Source of the DNA: an uncultured SAR324 cluster bacterium
GTDB taxonomy: Bacteria; SAR324; NAC60-12
DNA length: 9,918 nt
Direction of reading: 5' to 3'
Assembly: GCA_902513935.1 (NCBI GenBank)
Contig: CABXOR010000052.1
Location: 1-9,918 of the forward strand
Shown here: positions 1-5,781 of the stretch, piece by piece
Layout: the number at the start of each line of letters is the position of its first letter
Numbering within the stretch: the stretch's first letter is position 1
Notes under the pieces: model-generated
What the model was told of the DNA's origin: nothing
What the model saw: only the letters and a program-made list of their open reading frames with translations
Databases searched by the model: none
Made by a program: the position numbers and the translations under genes

Positions 1-831
1 AACGCGTGGAGTGCAAGACCATACATGGAGTGGCTTCAAGAATATGTAACAAGTGTAACACCAGAGAATGCAGAGATTTTAGTGGTAGCTAAGAAGGATC
101 TATTGAATTATGGGTTACACAAAGATCCTGGTGATCCTTATGAAAGTCCATTTGAAGCAGATTGGAACAATAGACACGTCCACTTTTGCAACTATGGAAG
201 AGGAAAAGGGTCAAACAAATGGAAGGACTGTGATCATGTCTTTCTTCTTGGAGACTGGCACCTGCCGACTTCATTAGTGATAGCAAGAATTGGTTCATTG
301 AAGTCTTCTCATGCATCTGGACTTAATCTGAATAAACTTGGAGCACCAAGATCAAAAGATCCTTTGGTAAATATCATAAGGGACTCTCATCTTCAAACCA
401 CCTTTAAACAAATGGCAGCAAGGATTTCACTAAGAAACATTGATGACTCTGGTATTGCATCTCCTGCTCATGTTTATTCAATTGATGGAGACTTACCTCT
501 CTTATTTAGTTCTAAAGATAAGATGTTTCCTAATAGTCCTGAAGTGAAGATTATTGGTAAAGATCAAGTCTTAGAAGTTGCTACAGCTACTCAGAAATTG
601 GCTAACCTCTTGGTTACTTCTTGTAGTGCTTATATCACAAACGAGGAACTAAAAGAAACATGTGGACTTAATCCTAACATGATTACTAAGGCCTTAAATA
701 GCAAACTGGTGAAGGCGATTGCTAAAACAAAAGGTTGGAAGAGAAAGAAAAGTCTTGAGGTACTTGGATCTGGACGAGAATTGGTGCTAGTAAATGAAAC
801 TCTATCCAATCAAGAGGGAACATCTATCTAG
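1..831 (+). CDS. C-terminal part of a putative helicase/replication ATPase (5' end outside window)
   Basis: The frame is open to the first base of the window, so the ATG at 25 is probably internal and the gene starts upstream. I see no Shine-Dalgarno before that ATG. Counting from the ATG, residues 58-76 read GRGKGSNKWKDCDHVFLLG followed by a DWHLP stretch. This resembles motif V of SF2-like helicases found in phages and plasmids (a glycine-rich loop, then KDCD and a hydrophobic strand). Around residues 125-140 a Q...R...R pattern (FKQMAARISLR) could be motif VI. Walker A and B would lie upstream and cannot be checked. Residues about 200-245 (YITNEELKETCGLN, then a basic stretch) look like a small winged-helix or helix-turn-helix tail. 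Role in DNA replication or unwinding is inferred from these motifs only. It is the only + strand gene in the left half and may be the end of a mobile element. Confidence 0.55.
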   Translation, partial: NAWSARPYMEWLQEYVTSVTPENAEILVVAKKDLLNYGLHKDPGDPYESPFEADWNNRHVHFCNYGRGKGSNKWKDCDHVFLLGDWHLPTSLVIARIGSLKSSHASGLNLNKLGAPRSKDPLVNIIRDSHLQTTFKQMAARISLRNIDDSGIASPAHVYSIDGDLPLLFSSKDKMFPNSPEVKIIGKDQVLEVATATQKLANLLVTSCSAYITNEELKETCGLNPNMITKALNSKLVKAIAKTKGWKRKKSLEVLGSGRELVLVNETLSNQEGTSI

Positions 832-875
832 ACTGAGTTTCAACAGGATAATCCTGTACTGTCTTATAATCCTTC

Positions 876-963
876 TCAATAAGCTGCCTGTACGGCAGTT
901 AACTTCATATTTCTAGTAAGACCATCATTGTGTCTTTTCAATGCTGCCAGGCGGCGGCCGATG
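876..963 (-). CRISPR. Solitary type I-F-like repeat-spacer-repeat unit
   Basis: On the - strand, 903 to 876 begins GTTAACTGCCGTACAGGCAG and continues CTTATTGA. It matches the classical I-F (Ypest-type) 28-bp repeat at 24 of 28 positions as I recall it, including the whole CTGCC/GGCAG stem. Going upstream on that strand, 32 bp of unique sequence (935-904) separates it from a degenerate repeat at 963-936. The 3' half of that repeat, GGCAGCATTGAAA, agrees with the I-F half-repeat at 11 of 13 positions and sits exactly at the 60-bp period. Its 5' half is GC-rich and diverged but keeps a partial stem. The preserved halves are those that would flank the spacer in one mature crRNA. There is no third repeat at 816-843 and no cas gene in the window. 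The unit lies 10 bp after the stop of the lipoprotein gene, in the same direction. A 15-bp palindrome (843-857) lies just beyond it. An alternative for the better repeat alone is a simple hairpin. Confidence 0.6.
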
Positions 964-973
964 AATTTTCAGT

Positions 974-1456
974 CTATTTGGTAACCTTGTAGCCTGCTTG
1001 CTGTAGCATATCTAAGGTATTCCAGAAACTAATGACCCTTGCCGTTTTGAAACCACTACCATAAGTGAGGTCCATACCTTCAATTATTATTGTCGTTCCT
1101 ACAGTATCAAATTTAAAGTATTTTGCTTTTGCTACAACATCTGCTTTCCACCTCCAGTGAAGAGCCAATTTGGCCGGCGGGAAACCTGATGTTACAAAAT
1201 CAATAGCCTCAACATCTATATTATCCACAGATTGAAAGAGATCTTCCCAATACATTCGCACCTCATCCTTGCCCTTAAATTTGAAGCCATCTGGAAGTTC
1301 TCGAACAACGTCGTCAGTGTATTGATCCATTATCCAATTCACGTCCTCTGCCTCAAGGGCTTTTTCAAAATCATCTAGTTGGCCCTGGATCATAAAATCT
1401 GGTACGGAACATCCAGCAAATAAAAACACAATCATAAGAAGTTTAATTTTACTCAT
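974..1456 (-). CDS. NTF2/SnoaL-like lipoprotein
   Basis: The protein has 160 residues. The N terminus MSKIKLLMIVFLFAGC is a lipoprotein signal peptide with lipobox FAGC (Cys16 lipidated; Phe at -3 is slightly unusual). The remainder has the layout of the NTF2-like/SnoaL/DUF4440 fold. An amphipathic helix (residues about 25-40, LDDFEKALEAEDVNWIMDQ) is followed by DDVVRELPDG, then FKGKDEVRMYWEDLF and a series of beta strands ending in VISFWNTLDMLQQAG. These folds bind small hydrophobic ligands or act as minor enzymes; no substrate can be assigned. The start is supported by an AAAGGT Shine-Dalgarno (1461-1466) four bases before the ATG. It is in the same direction as the next three genes but separated from the nearest by a 437-bp gap. 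A second, unlipidated NTF2-like protein is encoded just upstream at 1894-2223. Family call fairly firm, function unknown. Confidence 0.75.
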   Translation of the reverse strand: MSKIKLLMIVFLFAGCSVPDFMIQGQLDDFEKALEAEDVNWIMDQYTDDVVRELPDGFKFKGKDEVRMYWEDLFQSVDNIDVEAIDFVTSGFPPAKLALHWRWKADVVAKAKYFKFDTVGTTIIIEGMDLTYGSGFKTARVISFWNTLDMLQQAGYKVTK

Positions 1457-1798
1457 TTTTACCTTTCATTATATTTTATTTAAACGTGCTGTGAATAATC
1501 TCACTGTAAGAAATTAAGAGGATCAAATATTTAATTATTACGCAGTGATATCAAAGCTAAATGAGATTCAGCAGGGTAGAATCACCAAAAGGATCCCCAA
1601 TCAATAATGTGATGATTATATAGAGGGATCAAAATAAATCAAGTGAAGTTTTGAAAAGATCAATAATTGAATATCTGGTGAAAAAATTTGATTCTAAAAT
1701 TGATCAAACCTGTACCACAATACCTGTACAACAGGCTAAAAAGATGATTAATATTTAATGAATTATATCAATTATATAAGGCCTAATTGTAAGTTATG

Positions 1799-1868
1799 AA
1801 GGAGGAAAAATGTGGTTATGAGTGTATATCTCTTAGGGCTCTCAATTGGTTGGTTTAGTAGAACCTAA
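1799..1868 (+). pseudogene. Orphan Shine-Dalgarno with minicistrons, possible 5' gene remnant
   Basis: A perfect AAGGAGG (1799-1805) stands four bases before an ATG at 1810. That ATG opens only Met-Trp-Leu-stop. The TGA stop overlaps a second ATG (1818) that opens a 16-residue peptide, MSVYLLGLSIGWFSRT, resembling the start of a membrane or exported protein. Such a good ribosome site before almost nothing suggests the remnant of a truncated gene, or a leader peptide. No downstream partner on the + strand is visible. Weakly supported. Confidence 0.25.
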
Positions 1869-1876
1869 TATATAAC
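1851..1876 (-). repeat. Truncated copy of the promoter/leader module (copy 4)
   Basis: These 26 bp match 23 of 26 positions in the leader and -10 region of the LamG gene (4987-5012), including GGTTCT[AC]CTAAACCA and TTATATAT. A TTGTGA resembling the -35 lies only 5 bp from TATATA instead of 17, so about 12 bp of the spacer seem deleted and the promoter is probably dead. No related gene follows on the - strand. Confidence 0.5.
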
Positions 1877-1893
1877 TTTTCACAAAGACTCTC

Positions 1894-2223
1894 CTAAGTT
1901 AAAGGTGTTGCACCGGTTTCAGTACGAATAATTTTACCTTCTTTTTTAGTATGTACAACTAAAACTGCTTCACGAGTTCCGTCCGGGAAACCCATTACCG
2001 AGTGTTCAACCAAAATATCATCATTTTCATAAATACATCTCATATTGTTGAAAGTTAAAGCTTTGTTAGACATCATTTTTTCTCCCATTTCCAAAAATTC
2101 TTCTCTATTCATTTCCGTACCTGACTGATGTCGAACTAAAATAAAATCATCGTGATAAATTTTGATCCAAGCTTCAATGTCACGATTATCTATTGCTTTT
2201 TTCAACTCTGTGTATATAGACAT
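1894..2223 (-). CDS. NTF2/SnoaL-like protein
   Basis: This small cytoplasmic protein has 109 residues and no signal peptide. The N-terminal helix MSIYTELKKAIDNRDIEAWI, then YHDDFILVRHQSGTEM, then NREEFLEMGEKMM and alternating strands (CIYENDDILVEHSVMGF, AVLVVHTKKEGKIIRTETGAT) follow the pattern of SnoaL-like/DUF4440 proteins, which form an alpha-plus-beta cone with a ligand pocket. The length is at the short end for the family. No catalytic set can be assigned. The start is supported by AAGGAG about eight bases before the ATG. The diverged module copy at 2345-2453 points toward this gene and may supply its promoter, with a leader of about 150 bases. A 7-bp inverted repeat (AAATGTT 2281-2287 / AACATTT 2300-2306) lies in that leader. 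Family call is good, function unknown. Confidence 0.7.
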   Translation of the reverse strand: MSIYTELKKAIDNRDIEAWIKIYHDDFILVRHQSGTEMNREEFLEMGEKMMSNKALTFNNMRCIYENDDILVEHSVMGFPDGTREAVLVVHTKKEGKIIRTETGATPLT

Positions 2224-2344
2224 AAATAGCTCCTTATTCTTGAATGTTATTTAAAGTATCTAATTTTTATATTAGTTCAGAAATGTTGATTAGCATATTA
2301 ACATTTTAATTTTTTTCAATCAAAATATTTTCACATTTAAAGGT

Positions 2345-2453
2345 GCCTACTAACTGGTTGTTTTAGGAGAAACTTATTTGTACCACAATTTGGAGTGTTT
2401 TACAAGATATGAGGATTTTACTTGGAGGGTGTCTGACTGTGAAGAATTAGTGG
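2345..2453 (-). repeat. Diverged promoter/leader module (copy 1)
   Basis: This copy resembles the sequences upstream of the propeller and LamG genes. It keeps the TTTAGGAGAA block, GTTTTACAAGA and the far end GTGTCTGACT...GTGAAGAATTAGT, which is shared almost exactly with 5057-5080. Read on the - strand it contains TTGTAA (2400-2405), 17 bp, then TACAAA (2377-2382), keeping the spacing of the other copies. It may serve the NTF2-like gene at 2223 or be left over from a lost gene. Confidence 0.55.
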
Positions 2454-2480
2454 GGCGCTACTTACAGGAGATGATGGGGT

Positions 2481-3419
2481 TTATTCTTTGTAGGTGATTT
2501 TACTAAGAGTATTTGATGTTCCAGATGTCCTTGCAGTCCATGTGATTCCATCCGATGAGGTAAGGATGGTTCCTGCTTCACCCACCGTCACGAAGGTGTT
2601 GTTTGCGTGGGTGACATGATAGAGTCCATTTGATGTATTATAAGTTCTATTATCCCAAGAGATTCCATCCGATGATGTTAGAATGATTCCTGATTCACCC
2701 ACCGTCACGAACGTACTGTTTCCATAGGTGACTGCTCCGAGATAGTTTGAAGTTTCATAAGTTCTATTATCCCAAGAAGTTCCATCCGAAGAAGTGAGTA
2801 TTCTCCCTGCTGAACCCGTAACTACGAAGATACTGTTTGCGTAGGTTACTCCATTGAATCGATTCAATCTACTACTCCAACTTCTATCAACCCAAGTGAT
2901 TCCATCCGATGAGGTAAGGATGGTTCCTGCTTCACCCACAATTATGAAGATACTGTTTGCGTAGGTGAGTTCAGTCAGTCTTCTCGTTGTACCAGAAGTC
3001 CTTGGAGTCCAAGTAGTTGCATCTGTTGAGGTAAGGATGGTTCCAGACCCCGTTGCATTGTCACCAACAGTCACGAAAGTACTGTTTGCGTAGGTGACAT
3101 TTGCGAGATAGTTTGATGTACCAGAAGTCCTTGAGGTCCAAGTGGTTCCATCCGATGAGGTGAGAATTGTTCCCGATGTGCCAACCACCACGAAAGTACT
3201 GTTTGCATAGGTGACTCCATAGAGATCTTCCGTTGTACCAGAAGTCCTAGAATTCCAAGAGGTTCCATCTGGTGAAGTGAGAATGGTTCCAGAAAAACCC
3301 ACCGCAACAAATAATCCACTTGAAATGGTGTGGGTGGTCTTACTATCATCACTACTTTTACAGGAGATGACTGTGAAACTAAAAATAAATATGGAGAGAA
3401 TGATAAGTAGATTCTTCAC
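2481..3419 (-). CDS. Seven-blade Asp-box beta-propeller lipoprotein
   Basis: I place the start at the GTG at 3419 (312 aa). An in-frame ATG at 3452 directly abuts the predicted -10 box (3453-3458), so it would not be in the transcript. The LamG gene uses the equivalent GTG. Residues 1-20 form a lipoprotein signal (KNLLIILSIFIFSFT) with lipobox VISC, Cys20. From residue 37 to the end there are seven repeats of about 39 residues (one of about 43). The pattern is FVxVGxxGTILTSSDG, then W..RTSGTS..L..VTYANS. The S-x-D-G-x-x-W element is the Asp-box of sialidase/BNR and Ycf48-like propellers, and seven blades would close one propeller. This points to an outer-envelope binding or scaffold protein; no sialidase active-site residues are evident. 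The repeats are similar at DNA level (about 117 bp period), so copy number could change by recombination. Confidence 0.8.
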   Translation of the reverse strand: MKNLLIILSIFIFSFTVISCKSSDDSKTTHTISSGLFVAVGFSGTILTSPDGTSWNSRTSGTTEDLYGVTYANSTFVVVGTSGTILTSSDGTTWTSRTSGTSNYLANVTYANSTFVTVGDNATGSGTILTSTDATTWTPRTSGTTRRLTELTYANSIFIIVGEAGTILTSSDGITWVDRSWSSRLNRFNGVTYANSIFVVTGSAGRILTSSDGTSWDNRTYETSNYLGAVTYGNSTFVTVGESGIILTSSDGISWDNRTYNTSNGLYHVTHANNTFVTVGEAGTILTSSDGITWTARTSGTSNTLSKITYKE

Positions 3420-3530
3420 TTGGTTTCCTATAAGTGGATTAGGAGAACCCAAAAAATACCAGAACTTGGTTTATTTTACAAGAACTTGGGGTTTTACTTG
3501 GAGGTCAACTGGGTCTGAAGTTCGTTCTGA
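3420..3530 (-). repeat. Promoter/leader module (copy 2), upstream of propeller gene
   Basis: The first 30 or so bases upstream of the GTG are almost identical to those upstream of the LamG gene (GGTTCTCCTAA, one changed base, CCACTTATAGG, then AAACCAA and GTG). Similarity continues through the promoter and fades beyond about 3500. The conserved AGGA serves as the ribosome binding site. Confidence 0.7.
3453..3481 (-). promoter_or_regulatory. Promoter of the propeller lipoprotein gene
   Basis: On the - strand TTGTAA (3481-3476), a 17-bp spacer and TATTTT (3458-3453), with TGG just before the -10 (extended -10). The position and spacing match the promoter of the LamG gene. Transcription would begin near 3446, which excludes the upstream ATG at 3452. 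Confidence 0.6.
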
Positions 3531-3532
3531 GA

Positions 3533-3652
3533 ATGTTTGAGGAGTTGAGGAGACAGATTGACAGGAAGGGAGAACAAGAGAATCTACTGAAAGAGATTCT
3601 ATTTGAGGGTGAACAGGAATTACTGAAAAAGATTCACCACATCAAGAAATAA
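3533..3652 (+). pseudogene. Possible gene fragment or small coiled-coil ORF
   Basis: A 39-codon reading frame starts at ATG 3533 and ends at TAA 3652. The frame is open back to a stop at 3440. The peptide is highly charged and heptad-like (MFEELRRQIDRKGEQENLLK, then EQELLKKIHHIKK), which is more protein-like than the surrounding sequence. There is no good ribosome binding site, and it runs opposite to its neighbours. It may be the 3' end of a decayed gene. Low confidence. The rest of 3653-3765 shows nothing recognisable. Confidence 0.25.
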
Positions 3653-3765
3653 CCTAAAGAGAGTGAATGGTCTGAGAGTGAACCTCCAAAGGTCACGCAA
3701 CCATCATTTCTGAGGACGTATATAAGAATTGGATAAGGTTGAATAAAGTGTATACGAATCAATAT

Positions 3766-4971
3766 TTAAAAATAATTTATGTAGATGTTTCTTACTTCTT
3801 CAGTTGTTAGTGCTTTATCATAAAAACGAATTTCATCAATCACACCGATATAACCCCTTTCACCAAAATCCCCTCCTAATATCCAACCATTCTTACCAGA
3901 AACAGATGTATTAGACCATTTCTTTGTTTCTTTTATTTTGCCATCTAAATATATTTTTATTTCTTTATTTAAACCATCTGCTATCACTACGATGTGATGA
4001 TAATCATTAATTCTTGTTAGTCCTCCCCATACTGTTTTTTCACCTACATAAAAACCAATATTTCTTCCACCATCTGAGAAGTAAAAGAGTTCTAGATGAA
4101 CAGTTCGATTACTATTTATTAATAATTCTTGAGAGGTGTAACTACTACCTGCTCTAGAACTGTATTTATATTTATCTGAGAACCTGATTGTATTTGATAT
4201 TATTGATATACTAAACGAATTGTCATTATTATATAAATTATTTGTTTCAAGTTTGATGTAGTTTTTACCATTAAACATATATGCATTATTAATTTTACCA
4301 TGTTTGTCTTTAGTTAATTTTGCTCCAACTATTTTACCTTCATTATTGTTACCTGTTACATCTTTTGTGTTACCATTAAAAGAGAAATATGCCACAAGAC
4401 TGTCACAAACTATTTCACAATTATTGTTTTTATAAATAGTTGAAGTTTCTTGGATTTCATTTATTTTAATAGTTTGAACCTTCTTCGGTGGTTCTTCTTT
4501 GACCACATCCTTCACTCCAATCAACTTCTCAACCAATCCCCCAATCATCAATCGTAGTCCTTTTGTCTTACATCCTTCACAGTAATCTTCCACAACTCTT
4601 TTTTGATCCTGATCATTCCAAGTTATAGAAATCTGAGTGTCACCATCTTCTGAAATGAGATCCATTTTGAATGCATTCTCTATCTGTAGGATTTCTTTAA
4701 TCATCAGAATACATTGATCCTCTGTACACTCATCAGAATCCATTTCTTGAAATGCTTGTTCTTGTGCTTCTTCAAATAACTCTTTAGGAACAATTGCAAA
4801 ATGGTCAGCAATTTTAGACTCAAGTGTTTTCTCAAGAATTTTAATTCTTGCTTCACTCATTTCACCAAGACTACCTGTTGGGATTATGATGGTCTGAGGT
4901 TTCCCCGACTGACCAAACAGAGGAGAAGAAAGAATAAGAAGAAAGGATAGGAGGATGAGTAGGTGTTTCAC
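3766..4971 (-). CDS. Secreted protein with C-terminal LamG-like (concanavalin A-like) domain
   Basis: The protein has 401 residues and starts at a GTG (4971). Residues 1-21 are a signal peptide ending near FGQ-SGK. Residues about 25-155 form an unrecognised alpha/beta domain beginning TIIIPTGSLGEMSEARIKIL, with four cysteines (82, 87, 131, 134; the last two as CEGC) that could be disulfides or a metal site. After a Lys/Glu/Pro linker and Cys185/Cys189, residues about 190-401 match the Laminin_G_3-type jelly roll: LVAYFSFNGNTKDVTGN, then AYMFNGKNYIKL, YHHIVVIADG, IKIYLDGK, and the closing GVIDEIRFYDKALTTEEVRN. Such domains bind glycans or surfaces. The promoter, leader and first signal-peptide codons are nearly the same as those of the next gene. 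Domain call is solid; ligand and partner unknown. Confidence 0.8.
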   Translation of the reverse strand: MKHLLILLSFLLILSSPLFGQSGKPQTIIIPTGSLGEMSEARIKILEKTLESKIADHFAIVPKELFEEAQEQAFQEMDSDECTEDQCILMIKEILQIENAFKMDLISEDGDTQISITWNDQDQKRVVEDYCEGCKTKGLRLMIGGLVEKLIGVKDVVKEEPPKKVQTIKINEIQETSTIYKNNNCEIVCDSLVAYFSFNGNTKDVTGNNNEGKIVGAKLTKDKHGKINNAYMFNGKNYIKLETNNLYNNDNSFSISIISNTIRFSDKYKYSSRAGSSYTSQELLINSNRTVHLELFYFSDGGRNIGFYVGEKTVWGGLTRINDYHHIVVIADGLNKEIKIYLDGKIKETKKWSNTSVSGKNGWILGGDFGERGYIGVIDEIRFYDKALTTEEVRNIYINYF

Positions 4972-5080
4972 TTGGTTTCCTATAAGTGGTTTAGGAGAAC
5001 CCCATATATAACATCAATCGGTTTGTTTTACAAGAAAGTGGGAAGATTGTGGAGAGTGTCTGACTTGTGAAGAATTAGTA
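4972..5080 (-). repeat. Promoter/leader module (copy 3), upstream of LamG gene
   Basis: This is the best-preserved copy. It holds the conserved leader with AGGA ribosome site, a sigma70-type promoter, and a far end (GTGTCTGACTTGTGAAGAAT) also present in copy 1 at 2430-2450. A 14-bp palindrome TTCTCAAATGAGAA (5082-5095) lies just upstream and could be an operator. Confidence 0.7.
5005..5033 (-). promoter_or_regulatory. Promoter of the LamG-domain gene
   Basis: TTGTAA (5033-5028), a 17-bp spacer, then TATATA (5010-5005) on the - strand. The leader is about 27 bases. The same elements and spacing occur in copies 1 and 2 of the module. Confidence 0.65.
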
Positions 5081-5297
5081 ATTCTCAAATGAGAACTGAC
5101 TATTTAAAATATTTTTAGAAAATTTCTGAGAAGGTATTAACGATACGTCAGGAGGAAAGTTCCCCCTTTGAATCTATAAAACTGTGTAAAGTGAGGAATG
5201 ATAAATTAATTTATTTTTGCTGTAGGGAGGCATTAATATCTAGTAAATCGATAAACCAGATATTAAATTTTATGAGAGTCCTGATTTAGAGCTATAA

Positions 5298-5337
5298 TTG
5301 TACCATTAGACTTGTACCATTGGCATATTGTACCATT
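5298..5337 (+). repeat. Three direct repeats of TTGTACCATT
   Basis: Exact copies of TTGTACCATT start at 5298, 5312 and 5328 (14- and 16-bp steps), each followed by purine-rich bases (AGAC, GGCA, GACA). The spacing is not strictly helical. This could be a cluster of binding sites, such as iterons or an operator. Confidence 0.55.
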
Positions 5338-5495
5338 GACAATATTTGTATATTATCAGTAACTTATAAGGCGCATAAGAGGGTGGTGGAGACGAGGGGG
5401 GACTAACCTCTTACTTTTTTGCCGAACCCCTTACTTGTCTCTCAATCCCTTGTGGATAGTGGTTTTGTATCTTCAAATGAGAGGGTAAATAAGAA

Positions 5496-5567
5496 GGTGT
5501 CTGTGTTTTGGACAGACACCAGACAGACACCAGACAGACACTAAAAGACATATAATAACAGACACCA
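5496..5567. repeat. ACAGACACC repeats with inverted copy
   Basis: GGTGTCTGT (5496-5504) and ACAGACACC (5512-5520) form a perfect 9-bp inverted repeat with a 7-base loop. The second arm then repeats with an 11-bp period (5523-5533, 5534-5541), and ACAGACACC appears again near 5559. It is about 160-200 bp upstream of the recombinase promoter and could be a protein-binding array or a simple slippage product. Confidence 0.5.
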
Positions 5568-5699
5568 AATATATTTCCAAGTAAAATCCTCAAATTTTTA
5601 TCAGTCCTACACTTCTTTTCCTCAATAATGCTCAAAAGTATTCAATAAGGATAAAATTGTGCATTATCTTATAATCCGTTGCAATTGCTTACTTTTTAC

Positions 5700-5728
5700 T
5701 TGACAAATATATTTTTATGGAATATAAT
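5700..5728 (+). promoter_or_regulatory. Consensus sigma70 promoter of the recombinase gene
   Basis: TTGACA (5700-5705), a 17-bp spacer, TATAAT (5723-5728): a perfect match to the sigma70 consensus. The start site would be near 5735, giving a leader of roughly 45 bases before the recombinase ATG. Confidence 0.8.
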
Positions 5729-5768
5729 GTTCAATAAATGATTAAAAACGATGTTTATGAACATTATA
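5723..5768. promoter_or_regulatory. 11-bp inverted repeat overlapping the -10 box, putative operator
   Basis: TATAATGTTCA (5723-5733) and TGAACATTATA (5758-5768) are perfect inverted copies 24 bp apart. One arm is the -10 box itself and the other ends just before the AGGAG ribosome site (5771-5775). This would let a repressor block transcription, or let the RNA fold over the start region. Autoregulation by the recombinase is one possibility (inference). Confidence 0.5.
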
Positions 5769-5781
5769 ACAGGAGAATATT

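Larger units (their letters stand above)
1457..1893. other. Gene-poor spacer with decayed sequence
   Basis: I find no full gene here. The stretch is strongly AT-rich. It holds five GATC sites (1521, 1592, 1627, 1658, 1702) within about 185 bp and two near copies of CCTGTAC[CA]ACA (from 1709). It also holds a strong but orphan ribosome binding site near 1799 and a truncated copy of the promoter/leader module at 1851-1876. Together these suggest that a gene of this cluster has decayed here. Confidence 0.5.
5096..5640. other. Gene-free stretch with repeats
   Basis: No reading frame here has a ribosome binding site or recognisable product. The stretch contains a 9-bp inverted repeat (TTAATATCT 5233-5241 / AGATATTAA 5258-5266), the TTGTACCATT repeats, the ACAGACACC repeats, and a G6 tract at 5396-5401. 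It separates the cluster of exported proteins from the recombinase-headed region. Confidence 0.5.

Noticed and set aside
883..903. Simple terminator for the helicase-like gene
   Set aside because: The stem is only 5-6 bp and no real T tract follows on the + strand. The match to I-F repeats and the 60-bp partner explain it better.
876..974. Integron attC site or part of 5S rRNA
   Set aside because: No correct RYYYAAC/GTTRRRY pair flanks the region (GTTAAC has C where a purine is needed). The GCCAGGCGGC string recalls 5S ends but the rest does not follow.
1521..1705. Dam-regulated switch or origin based on five GATC sites
   Set aside because: The spacing is irregular, and there is no promoter or initiator box to go with it; recorded only as a composition oddity.
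3071..3540. Frames in the propeller gene and its leader
   Set aside because: They are out-of-frame or antisense readings of the repeated propeller sequence, lacking start signals.
5233..5266. Recombinase crossover site (Xer/dif-like)
   Set aside because: The 9-bp arms are perfect, but the 16-bp gap is too long for the 6-8 bp central region of tyrosine-recombinase sites.
5411..5635. Possible 74-codon gene on the - strand
   Set aside because: It needs a TTG start without a ribosome binding site, and its middle is a translation of the ACAGACACC repeats.
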